A DNA stretch of 64,000 nucleotides from Tilletia caries. Taxonomy: Eukaryota > Basidiomycota > Exobasidiomycetes > Tilletiales > Tilletiaceae. The stretch is taken from contig JALUTQ010000005.1 in the NCBI GenBank assembly GCA_032718865.1, positions 1,240,001-1,304,000 on the forward strand, written 5' to 3'. Positions 45,401 to 54,704 of the stretch are shown here, piece after piece. The notes beneath the pieces are model-generated. The model did no database searches and was not told the DNA's origin. It saw only the letters and a program-made list of their open reading frames with translations. Positions within the stretch are counted from its first letter, which is position 1, and each line of letters begins with the position of its first letter. The position numbers were made by a program, and so were the translations under genes.

Positions 45401-48400
45401 TCACGCCGTTGCCTGACCACGCATGAACGCGGCAGAATATCCCACACCCGGTGGACCACCCGGACGCGAGTTTACGCCCATCCCCGCCCTCGCACCAGCA
45501 GAAGACGGCGGGGAGGCAGCCGCATGATGCGCCGCAGCCGCAGCCGTCGTAGACATCAACAAGCTCATGCTACCCGCGCCCATCGTCATCGGCATCGGAC
45601 CGTTCGCATACGGGGGCGATTGTGATCCGTACGAGCTCGGATTCCGCTGTAGGCCTTGTGGCGACGACGGTGTGGATGATGACGGCGTTTGGGAGGGCGA
45701 AGGAAGGGTTTGGGCGCGAGCTTCTGCACTGGCTTGGAGGAAAGCTGCGAAGTATGGGCTCTCGACTCGTCCGCCTCGACGGGCAGTCCCGTTGGCCCCA
45801 ACGCCTGCAGCGCCCGATCCTTGAGCTCCGCCACTACCTGCATGTTGTTGTTGCTGTTGTTGATGCTGTTGTTGATGATGAGCTGAGGGGAGAGCATAGC
45901 CATGCGTATTCGGCGTGCCATTCGGCATAGACTGGCGATACGCAGAATCCCGCGGATCGGGAGCATAACCAGGTCCATTAGGGACAGCCGGAGGTGCACC
46001 GCCAGACCACGTCCGCTGACCCGAGCCCGATGCCTGGTCTGGCAACCTGGACGTCGGCAAAGGACTGGTCATCGACGCAGGCGACTGGACATACTGTCCC
46101 TGCGGCGCCTGTCGGACTGCCGTGTGTACGGGCGAGACGAGAGGCTGGGTCTGAACGTGGGGATGGGACAGCCCATTGCTGCTTCCTTGATAGCTGTACG
46201 GCGATTGCTGGGCTATTCTCGGCGGACCTCGGTACGAAGAAGGCGGAGAGGCCGAAGTCGGCCGTCCGGCATGACCCGGGCCCAATGGCTGACTGGAGGA
46301 CCGCGAAGCTTGTGAGGCATTCGACGGCATTCTGACGGGCTGAGAGGGGGCCATCCCTGACGGAGATGGAGATTGAGAGTGCCTGACATTGCCAGGTACG
46401 GCAGGGACCGTGCCCGTCCATCGTCCTTTGACGAATTCCTCGGCATCAACCACAACGCCATACACCGAGTTGGTCTCCCTAGAGGCAGCGCCAGCCATCG
46501 ACACGTATCGCTCAAACAGGTTGTTCCTCTCCTGCCTCACCCTGGCGCTCTTGCCCATAATCGCCTCCCACGGCGGCGGCGGTTTCGTCCACAAGTCTTC
46601 CGCCTTCGTTGGACCATCCTCGGCTCCTTCACCGCTGTTACCGATAGAGGCAGACGCAACGCCATTGGCCGGACTGGCCGGAATCGTGCCTCGTCTTGCC
46701 TGTGCAGGAGCTTGCATCGCATCACCACTTCGTTTCGCTCGCATATGTCTCCGATCCGAGGCGAAGTGATCCAAGAACTTCTGAGCGGGCACGATGCGGA
46801 ACTTGGGCCTGAGTCGGTCAGGAAGTTTCGGTCCCGACGTCGCTGCCTTGGCATCTTCGCTCGCCCCTCCGGCATTGGCGAAAAGGTTCAATCGCAATGT
46901 GGCGAGTGCATACATGTCAAACGGCACTGGTGTAGGCGGTGGAAGTCCATCAGGCCCATCCCCATTTCGCACCGTGGAGCTATTGGCTGCCGTCGCGCCA
47001 GGGACGGTGTACTCAGGCGGATACGCAAGCGAAGAATCATAGTCGTAAATCCACGTCTTGGAGACGTACGCGTTTGAGCTTCCTGCAAGCTCGTCCGAGT
47101 CAATGAGGAGAGAGCGTGACGCAGGTTGATACGAGTTTTGGGTGGCAGCTGCGAAGGCTGGCACGCTGGCGGTATTTGCGTTACCGGTGGGCAGGAATGC
47201 CGTTACCGCGACGAAAACATGGCTACAAGTAGACCAAAAAGCAAAGAGATACCCAAATCAGCAAGATTGCACCATCGATCGCTGGAGAAGAAGGCGAAAA
47301 ACAACTCACTAATCCCAAATGACAAGTCCGTCGCCTCGTCCAGCCTCAGCGCCCGCCCTCTGCGCAAACAGTGCCACATTCTGTCCTTCGTTCGACGCAA
47401 AGACGACATGGACAACCCACCGCAAGCCCATGTGGCGATACATCGACTCCCTCTCGCGTTCCTTGGGATCAATCACACCCGCGTTCGCGTTCGCCGTCGC
47501 TGGATCCCTGCTCCTGTCCATTCCGAACGGCGGACGACAGAGGAGAGATTGCGCAAGTCGGTATGCGTTTTCTTCACAGTAGCAGCTAGCATACAGTTGC
47601 GCCACAGGTGCTCTGGGGAAAGGCGGGGCCGGGGCGTTGAAGATGGTCGACATAGACGGGCCTGGCGACGCGTTTGGACTCGATGACGGGAGCGAAACAG
47701 GACTCGATAGGGCTTGGACAACACCGTTAGGGAGATGCGAAGGCGAACCCATGGACACTGATCGTGGAAGCTGAGGTTTGGATTGCGGCTGGGCAGCAGT
47801 AGAATCCGCTGGACGCATCTGCGCTGGCTGGACGGGCGCATGTACTGTCTGACCGGGCGCATGTATGGACCGCGATCGCTCGGCAGCCAGAGCTTTTGAA
47901 GCGATGGACGCCCGTTGGAACTGACTGTTGCTCCCCGTCCGAGTAAGCTGGGCTGTCTGATGCAACGACTCGGAGGCGACCGCGCGTCGAGGACTGGGCG
48001 ACGATGGCGCCGAGGTAGCACCACCCGTGTGACTCGCGCGTGTGCTCTGGCTGAGCGAGCGCGCAGGTACCGGGCCGGTGTGTATCGAGCCGGATCCGTA
48101 GCCTGCATATACTGGCTCGGCGGGAGGTTCTTTGCTCGCATGACCGTGGTAGCTGCTCACGGACGGAGGGGGACGATACCGATACTCCTTCGACTCTTCA
48201 CGCTCTCGTTGCTCGCGCGCTTGTGCCTGGGCCCAGCTCTCCTTGCCAGGTGTGATGGAGACCACTCGTTTGAGAGTGGTCCGGGCGGGGGTATTAGCGC
48301 TGTCCGAGCTGGCTGCTGGAGGCGGGCCCTTGTACGACAGGGAGCGGGATATTTGTTGCCGTTGCTGCTGCTGCGAGGCTGCGATGGCCTGTGACGCTGA

Positions 48401-49069
48401 AGATGGAGGTGCACGGGATAGAGTAATGTTGGGAGGAGGAGTCTGCTGCTGACCTGGCAGTAGCTGTGATTTGCTGAGCTGCTGCTGCTGCTGCGGTTTC
48501 TGCGGTGTCTGGACAGGCGAGGACATTGGGCGGCCGGATCGAAGCGGCTCCGAAGCGCTTGCGCTCTGCCTAGAGTCCCGCTGACGGAGACGTGCGCCTT
48601 GCTCTGCTGCGGTCATACCCGCTTTGGAAGTCGGTGTTTGAAACGGAGAGGTAGAGATGGCTTGGCTTCCTGTGGACGAGGCTTGGAGAGGCGCGGGCGG
48701 GACGTAGCCGAGTGGGAAGCTCTCCGGCTTCTTCTTACTGGGAGATCTGATCGGCAGGGGAGGCGCATCTGCCCATCGACTCAGGCGCGATCCTGTCGCG
48801 TCCGCTCCAGCAGAGGAGGACGAAGTGACCGAGCCCGGCGATCCTCCACCACCGCCGCTGCTGGAGCTGTTTTTCGATCGGAACAGACTTGGCCGCCTCA
48901 TCAGGCCTGACGATGGAGACGACGGCAGCGATTTGGCAGAGCTGTAGGAGGCGTCGGCGGGAGCCAGGTTGTCATCGCGGTCGTCGCCGTCTTTTGGGCC
49001 CCCGGCGCTGGACTTGGACCGGAAGCGAGCCTTCAGGGACGCGAAGGAGGACGAGTGCTTGAGCGCCAT
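45401..49069 (-). CDS. NTAQ1: Protein N-terminal glutamine amidohydrolase (NTAQ1) with very large disordered extensions
   Basis: Deamidates N-terminal Gln to Glu in the Arg/N-degron pathway. Two exons, 47310-49069 and 45401-47222, join GAT TA|C across GTGAGT...TAG in phase 2; 1193 residues. The family core is unmistakable: SCYCEENAYRLAQSL (catalytic Cys, near residues 496-498), VFASNEGQNVALFAQRAG, GDGLVIWD|YHVFVAV (catalytic His at about 588, made by the splice), TWIYDYDSSLAYP (catalytic Asp at about 648), then KFRIVPAQKFLDHFASDRRHM and WTKPPPPWEAIMG. Typical NTAQ1 proteins are about 200 residues. Here the core is preceded by about 490 residues rich in Ser, Gln and Pro, interrupted by inserts, and followed by about 350 disordered residues with Gln runs. 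All catalytic residues are present. Confidence 0.88.
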
Positions 49070-50071
49070 GGCGGGCGAGTGGGCGGGAGTCCAGAGCGTC
49101 CTTCCTCAGCGCTCAGCGCTCAGCCTTGGAGTGAGGAGCGAATAATTGCGACTCTTGTGTACAGTAAGTACTAAGTTCTGACTTCTCACTTTTGTAGTGT
49201 GCTCGCTGCTGTTGGAGTTGCGGGGGAAGCTTTCTTCGGGATTCGGAGTCGGAGTTGGCGGCGGCGTTGGCGTTGGCGTTGGCGGAGTCTGCGGGACTGC
49301 GGGACTGCCTGCCACCTTTGCCGGGGAGGAGGAGGAGGAGGAGGGAGAGAAGGAGCTGCAAGCTTCCAAGGTCGCCGTCAGACAGGCCACAGCACACTTC
49401 GCACACAGGGGCAAGCAGCAAGAGGTGGACAGGAGGATATGAAGGTGGAGAATGGAGGACCCCTGCCCTGCGGGTGCAGATTCTCCTCAGGGACCAGGGT
49501 CCGAGTTAACATGGAAGTTAGTAGTGGCGATCGTAGTCCAACACATCAATCAATCAGTCTCACACCACACTCATGATGGTGAGACTTGGTGCGCCTTGTT
49601 CGCTCAGTTCCGGTTCTCAGTGAGTATAACGTCCTGTGCACAGCGTGTGCAGTGAGGGTTGGGTTAGAGCACTTGGTGCTCGCACGTCGGTGCAAGTCCG
49701 ACCCGGAGCGTACCCGACTGCGATAGCCCGCCGGGCGCGGACTGCCACGACGTGAACCCCCCTCAGACGCACACGGTGAGCGAGAGCAGTGGCCGGTCGC
49801 ACTGATGAAATGGATGGAACATGGAAGTCTGTATTATATTGCGACTGCGATCTGGGATCTCAGCGGAGCGATGGATGAGTAGTGGGTGACGGGTGCCTGA
49901 CCGACGGGGGATGAAGTGAGATGGTGATGAGATCTGGTGATGAGGTGCCCTGGCGCAGTGGCGGATGGCGCCCGGCAAGATGGAAATGAGATGTCCTGCT
50001 CGCGTGCATGCCGGCTGCCGTGCACGAATGGAAAATGAGACGGCCGCACGGCGCCAAGCCCTCGATGGCCG
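49070..50071. other. Intergenic, NTAQ1 promoter to retroelement edge
   Basis: Contains the NTAQ1 promoter (with GTTGGC repeats near 49255-49290), a small structured element at 49649-49721, and unannotated sequence next to the tyrosine-recombinase gene that may include the element terminus. Confidence 0.5.
49649..49721 (+). other. 73-nt three-way-junction fold, tRNA-like in size
   Basis: GCAGT..GGGT at the 5' end pairs with ACCC.ACTGC at the 3' end. Inside are two perfect hairpins: GAGCAC-TTG-GTGCTC and GTCGG-TGCAAGT-CCGAC; the second resembles a tRNA T-arm. It lacks a proper acceptor/anticodon arrangement, so it is not called as a tRNA. It could be a degenerate tRNA, a tRNA-derived SINE head or chance. 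Confidence 0.3.
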
Positions 50072-51640
50072 TCAACCATAGAACAAATCGGCAGGGTCCA
50101 AGTCGCCAAACGTTGATGCCTGCCGCGCATAGATGTCGCGGAGGTACAGAAGGTACGCCTCCGATTGCCAGCCCCCGCGAGTCCGAATCTCATCTAGCTG
50201 TCGACCAGCCGTAAAGAAAAGGGTCGCTCCTCCGATCCGGAAGCAGTGGCCGGTGATCGGCTCGCGTTGAGCTGCTGCGAGCCACTCGTTGACTGTGCGG
50301 ACGAGAAAGCTGTCGGTGAGCTCCTGTCGAGAGCCAGATGTGCCGATGTATGAGAACGCGCCTATTGTGCTGGCGTCCTCGCCTTGACGTGGCGCGTTGA
50401 GAGCTTGGTGTCTGTGAACTGCCGCTACTGGGCATAATGATGGCATGTGACGCTGCTCGGGTGCGATGCGGTCAAATCCAGCGGTCCCCCGCACCTTCTC
50501 CGTGGGTAACGCCAAGATGACGGACGCAGGTCCTCCGACCTTGAAGGGAGGTTGATGAACAAGATGAGCCCACAGCGCACGATCGCTGGGCGGGTTGGAG
50601 GCACTGCGGACGGATACTTCGCCCGGTCGGCTCATAGAGAAAAACGCAAACAGAGCTGCTGCCGAAATGGCCGCGTGGGCATGATTGCCGGGGCGCACTG
50701 CGTCGGAAATGGCGACGATATCGTTGAGGCGAACAGGGCGTCGTTTATCGAGGGGCGGGAGACATTCAATTTTTGCCGCCTTCTTAAATGCCCGAGTCTC
50801 CGCCCGTTCGAAGGCCCACGGCATGCGTTGCGTCCGGTGCCAGAAAGCAAGCGCATAAGTCCGCTGCTCGAGAGTGGAGGCGCGCAACGTTGTCATGTCC
50901 TTGCGGAGGTACATGAGAAGGATGTTCGGTGCGATTGGGAAGCGAAAGGGGATGGGAAGGCCGAGATCTTCGCACCAGACCAAATACGCAATGATATGGC
51001 CCGCATATTTTGATCGCGTGTCGGAAGTGACGGACGTCCACAGCAACTGCGAGGCGGCCCGCGCCACGCTGAGCTCCGCCGAGCCGTGAGCCGCCTCCAG
51101 CAGATGCCGCGCCGGAGTCAGAAGCAGGGCGACTTCCTCCTTCGGTGCGATATCGCGCGCTGCGTCTGGGGTCATGGTGCAGGTGGGAACATTTTCGGGC
51201 CCCAACGTGGCCCATGTCATTGTTGCTGAGACCGGTTTGGCCGGGACCACGCGCGCCAGGGAAAGAGGACCGTCCGAGGTGGCCGGCACGGCAGAGAGAG
51301 CAGGAGCGGACCGGCGCGCACTGCTCGGGAGGGACGACGCAGAGGAAGCAGGAGAAGGGGAAAGAGCGGGGGATAAAGAGAGATGGGGCCGGCCTGCGGC
51401 AGCAAGAGTCTGTGAAGGAGCGCTGGAGGAAGAGATGAGAGACGATGTTGACGAACTTGCGCGCAGACGTTGGTCACGGCGAGTGGCGCCTGTGGGTGCG
51501 CGGGGAAGACGGGAGGACGGGGTGGGGTTGATGTCGTTCGGCTGCAAGGCCGTCTCTCCGCTCTCTCGTCGCGAACGACGCCGACGAGAGGCCTGCGACT
51601 GACTCATTGAGAAAGGGCGGCACCCTGGCTCTCTTGCCAT
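50072..51640 (-). CDS. Tyrosine recombinase of DIRS-like element
   Basis: Integrates the DNA copy of a YR retrotransposon by site-specific recombination. One open frame of 522 codons; an in-frame ATG at about 51607 (MSQSQASRRRRSRRE) overlapping the reverse transcriptase end is a likely start. The first 150 residues are basic, Ser/Pro-rich. The core-binding part includes TSDTRSKYAGHIIAYLVWCEDLGLPIPF, and the catalytic part has FSMSRPGEV (first Arg), GHCFRIGGATL (HxxR) and GGWQSEAYLLYLR (nucleophile Tyr). All catalytic residues of the family are visible and there is no internal stop, so the protein could be functional. Confidence 0.85.
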   Translation of the reverse strand: MAREPGCRPFSMSQSQASRRRRSRRESGETALQPNDINPTPSSRLPRAPTGATRRDQRLRASSSTSSLISSSSAPSQTLAAAGRPHLSLSPALSPSPASSASSLPSSARRSAPALSAVPATSDGPLSLARVVPAKPVSATMTWATLGPENVPTCTMTPDAARDIAPKEEVALLLTPARHLLEAAHGSAELSVARAASQLLWTSVTSDTRSKYAGHIIAYLVWCEDLGLPIPFRFPIAPNILLMYLRKDMTTLRASTLEQRTYALAFWHRTQRMPWAFERAETRAFKKAAKIECLPPLDKRRPVRLNDIVAISDAVRPGNHAHAAISAAALFAFFSMSRPGEVSVRSASNPPSDRALWAHLVHQPPFKVGGPASVILALPTEKVRGTAGFDRIAPEQRHMPSLCPVAAVHRHQALNAPRQGEDASTIGAFSYIGTSGSRQELTDSFLVRTVNEWLAAAQREPITGHCFRIGGATLFFTAGRQLDEIRTRGGWQSEAYLLYLRDIYARQASTFGDLDPADLFYG

Positions 51641-52854
51641 GGCGCGGCCCAGTTGAAGTCGAGGGAGGCGAACTGAGAGCAGTCACCTCGAGATGGTGCG
51701 TCGGCCGGGTTGTCTGCCGACGCGATGTACGAGACCGACATGGTGATGGCGTGCTCCGTCGCCATCTCCGCGATTGCCGCCAAGCACCGATTTGTCCAGC
51801 GGCTGCGCGACCGCCCCTTCCGCACCGCGTATACGACACCGAGGTTGTCCACCGCAAAGCGCACCACACATTCTTTTGCCCCGTAAGCCACGCTTGCCTG
51901 CAGAGCCAGACTCAAGCCCCATGCCTCCATTACCCCAATGTCAATCCCTTCACCGTCGATTACATCCGGAAGGGGCCAGAACTGGGCTCGTCCATCCAGT
52001 ACCACGGCGCAGCCGAGGTTGGAAGCGTCCGAGTAGACGATGTGGGCGAACGATGCGCTGGGAATGTGGAAGGTGCGGGCGAGAGAGGGTTGTTGAAGGA
52101 AAGACATCCATGCTTTGACCTCCACCCGAGCCGCTGTGGGAAGCGCCAAGCTGTGCCATGCGCAGGCCCGAACGAAGCGAGCCCGTAACGCATAGAGAGC
52201 GTTGAGCTGGGCTCGTCGCTCCACGAATACGGCGCATGTGTGAACCAGGGTGCCAAGGACACTGGAGACTTCGCGATAGGTGACGTGTGTCGGCTGAAGA
52301 AAGGCTGTCAGCTTGCGTAGGTACTTGTCCCGCTTCTCCTCCGTGAGTGCGACCGTGCCGGCGTCGAGATCCCAAACGAAACCCAACAGAGTGAAGCGTC
52401 GCGTCCAAGTGAACCGCTTTGTCGGGTGCACCTTCCAACCAAAACGCTCCACCTCCTCGTAGATCGTCGCCTCCGACGGCGGCCCATGCTCCGCATCGTG
52501 CAGGATCATGTGGTCGTCCGCAAAATGGCGAGCGCGGACGGAAGCGAAGCGATGCTCCAGCCACACGCACGAGACATCGCACAGTTGCCCAAAGATTGCC
52601 GACATTGTAGCGATCCCAAACATTCCGACCAACCAGACGAAGCATTCCTGTCCCACCATGAAGACGAACCGCCGTCGCTGGGCTGGCAGGTTTGGCACCT
52701 GCTGGTAGGCGTCGGCCAAGTCGTAGCCCATCACGACCGCTGTCTTCCCGGCTGTGGACAACAGCACCTGCAGGCTGCAATGCGAAAAATGTTGATATTC
52801 ATCCCACCGGCCTGGCTTTTGAGCCAGAGTGTTCCCCAGTTTTTTTGAGGCCAT
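51604..52854 (-). CDS. Reverse transcriptase / RNase H of DIRS-like element, N-terminally incomplete
   Basis: From MASKKLG at 52854 (the frame stays open to 53049) to the stop at 51604. Motif A reads VVMGYDLADAYQQVP, motif B GMFGIATMSAIFG, motif C RHFADDHM. RNase H follows with IVYSDASNLGCAVVL, VMEAWGLSLAL, VRFAVDNLGVVYA and SADNPADAPSRGD, giving all four acidic residues. The fingers subdomain that should precede motif A is missing; a CAG acceptor at about 52780 (minus) could mean an upstream exon. Overlap with the recombinase frame suggests frameshifting or reinitiation. Confidence 0.8.
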   Translation of the reverse strand: MASKKLGNTLAQKPGRWDEYQHFSHCSLQVLLSTAGKTAVVMGYDLADAYQQVPNLPAQRRRFVFMVGQECFVWLVGMFGIATMSAIFGQLCDVSCVWLEHRFASVRARHFADDHMILHDAEHGPPSEATIYEEVERFGWKVHPTKRFTWTRRFTLLGFVWDLDAGTVALTEEKRDKYLRKLTAFLQPTHVTYREVSSVLGTLVHTCAVFVERRAQLNALYALRARFVRACAWHSLALPTAARVEVKAWMSFLQQPSLARTFHIPSASFAHIVYSDASNLGCAVVLDGRAQFWPLPDVIDGEGIDIGVMEAWGLSLALQASVAYGAKECVVRFAVDNLGVVYAVRKGRSRSRWTNRCLAAIAEMATEHAITMSVSYIASADNPADAPSRGDCSQFASLDFNWAAPWQESQGAALSQ

Positions 52855-53073
52855 GAGTTTATAGAAATTAGAATATGAACGGGAAATGAAAAGTACCAAG
52901 AAACATGCATGTCTTGACTCTTGATGACTGATGTTGCTTAATGCTTGGTCTGGATATCTTAGACTCGAATTCTCAAAAGGCGTGCTCAATGCAGTGACCT
53001 GTCGGATGTGGATTGCATACCTAAAACAATGGCCCAGAAGCACAGTCAATCATTCAAATCACATAGACGCCCT

Positions 53074-53359
53074 CCGCGCCTCGCTCTCAGGGTAGCTTCG
53101 CTACCCTTCGAGCTCTCCGCAATGATTTTCCACACAAGACAGGTGATGAGCAGATAGACATAGAACTCCCCAAAGATGTAATGTAACATGTGTATTGCAT
53201 ACCTGATCGGTGACCCACAGGCCACAGTTGATAAATCGATATGGCCTGACGCTTACCGCGCCTCGCTCTCAGGGTAGCTTCGCTACCCTTCGAGCTCTCC
53301 GCCATGATTTTCCACACAATATAGATGATGAGCACTGAGCAGATAGAACTCCCCAAAGG
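53074..53359. repeat. Tandem units of 182 bp with perfect hairpin and LTR-start fragment
   Basis: A perfect hairpin, AGGGTAGC-TTC-GCTACCCT, occurs at 53089-53107 and again at 53271-53289, a spacing of 182 bp. Each unit continues with GATTTTCCACACAA, then GAACTCCCCAAAG, then a copy of the LTR start (TGTAATGT..., diverged in the first unit at about 53179). The second unit runs straight into LTR 1 at 53360. Confidence 0.75.
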
Positions 53360-54272
53360 TGTAATGTGATAGTGTATTGCGTACCTTATCGGTGACCCAC
53401 AGGCCACAGTTGATGGATCAATATGGACTGACGAGTAGTCAGTAGTCAGTAGTCAGTAGTCAGTAGCATTCTGGGGCACCATCACCTGGTAGATGTAGGC
53501 GTGTATCTCAAGCAACTTACCACTGGCACGACTTGTAAGTTTTAGGCAGGTCAGAGTTGAAGGTTGGTGAACGCTGGAGTAAGTTGGGCAGTTGGTAGCT
53601 GCGTGATCGTGATGCGTTCGTCAAAAAGTTGAAGACCTTTCAACTTTCTCGGAGGGTTTTGAGTTTTTGACTATGGCTATGAACTTCCTCGGAGGGTTTT
53701 TGACTTTTTGACTATGGCTATCGAAGGCGTGGGAAAAGTGGAGGTAGAAGACAGACAGAAACGGGCAACGAACGGCGGAAGGACGGCATGTGAACAGCAA
53801 ATTGCTATCTTCATAAAGAAAAACTGGGAGAAATCGAGAGCGTCGATGGATGCTTAGAACACGGACACCCAGGCGAAGTTTGAGAAGATTTAAAGGAGTT
53901 TTGAAGAATTTCATTCGAGGGATGTTGCAACACTTTTTCTCGGCCGTAAAAATCTAAGGGGCAGATATAAGTGAATATAACCCCCATACTAAAGTCTGGG
54001 GAATCGTCAGTCTCGTCAACTCTACTGTGCTGGACGAGGTCCATGTGGCTCTTATCTTATCGTATCTGTTCTCTTCCTCTTCCTCTTCGTTTCCTTTCCT
54101 TTTTCTCACACTCGCACTCCTCCGCATAGCAACACCAGTACCTCCACATTTCTCACGCTATCCTCTCTCCTCCTCATCTTTTCCCTTCCCGAGCTCATCC
54201 TTTGTACTTAGTCCTTTCTTCCTCGTCATTATACACTCTGCTTTTCACTCCATAATAGTCTTGTCTATTACA
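53360..54272 (+). repeat. LTR-like direct repeat, left copy
   Basis: 913 bp, TGTAAT...ATTACA, nearly identical to 56214-57132. The same 20 bp (CAGATAGAACTCCCCAAAGG) precedes both copies. It contains a run of GTAGTCA units near 53433-53465 and twin GGAGGGTTTTTGA motifs. Confidence 0.8.
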
Positions 54273-54399
54273 TGGTGATGAGAGTGGTTTCGCTTTGCTG
54301 AGCGAACGACGCAGGCCGAGTGACCCACACTTGCAACGCCCTGACCCCAGATCCCTCCCTTCTACTTTATTCATCATCACCCTCAGTTCCCCTTCAAGC

Positions 54400-54570
54400 A
54401 GCACTTTTCGGCGTGCAAGGCGGCCTAGACTGTTTCTACACCGGGCCACCCTCTCTCGCCTTTTCCGCTCACACCCGGCCATCTCTCCTCAAGCAACCAC
54501 CTTCGGCGTGCAAGGCGGTCTAGACTTTCTGCTGTTCGGCACTGTCGGGCCACCCTCTCTCGCCCAAGTT
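54400..54570 (+). repeat. Two-copy tandem repeat in the leader of the FHA ORF
   Basis: TTCGGCGTGCAAGGCGG and GGGCCACCCTCTCTCGCC each occur twice at about 95-bp spacing, between LTR 1 and the FHA start codon. Confidence 0.7.
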
Positions 54571-54704
54571 GCTGGCTCCTCCTCTACCGATCTCTACGCC
54601 TCTCCATCGCCTCAAGTTTCATTTCGTCTTCATCCTTCTTTCTCAGCCCTTCACCGCCCTACCGCCATTTACCTTCCTCACATTTTCTGCATCCACAAAC
54701 CACC

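Larger units (their letters stand above)
50072..52854 (-). mobile_element. DIRS-like tyrosine-recombinase retrotransposon, 5' end truncated or unclear
   Basis: Minus-strand order is reverse transcriptase/RNase H (51604-52854) then tyrosine recombinase (50072-51640), overlapping by 37 nt in different frames, the order seen in DIRS-type elements. No methyltransferase domain is seen. The N-terminal fingers of the reverse transcriptase are missing or hidden behind an intron, and I could not locate the terminal repeats. Confidence 0.75.

Noticed and set aside
44769..45404. 211-codon minus-strand frame between the GPI protein and NTAQ1 genes
   Set aside because: No recognisable motif and no splice link to NTAQ1; treated as 3' flank.
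49649..49721. tRNA gene
   Set aside because: A T-arm-like hairpin is present but no matching 7-bp acceptor stem, D-arm or anticodon loop can be formed.
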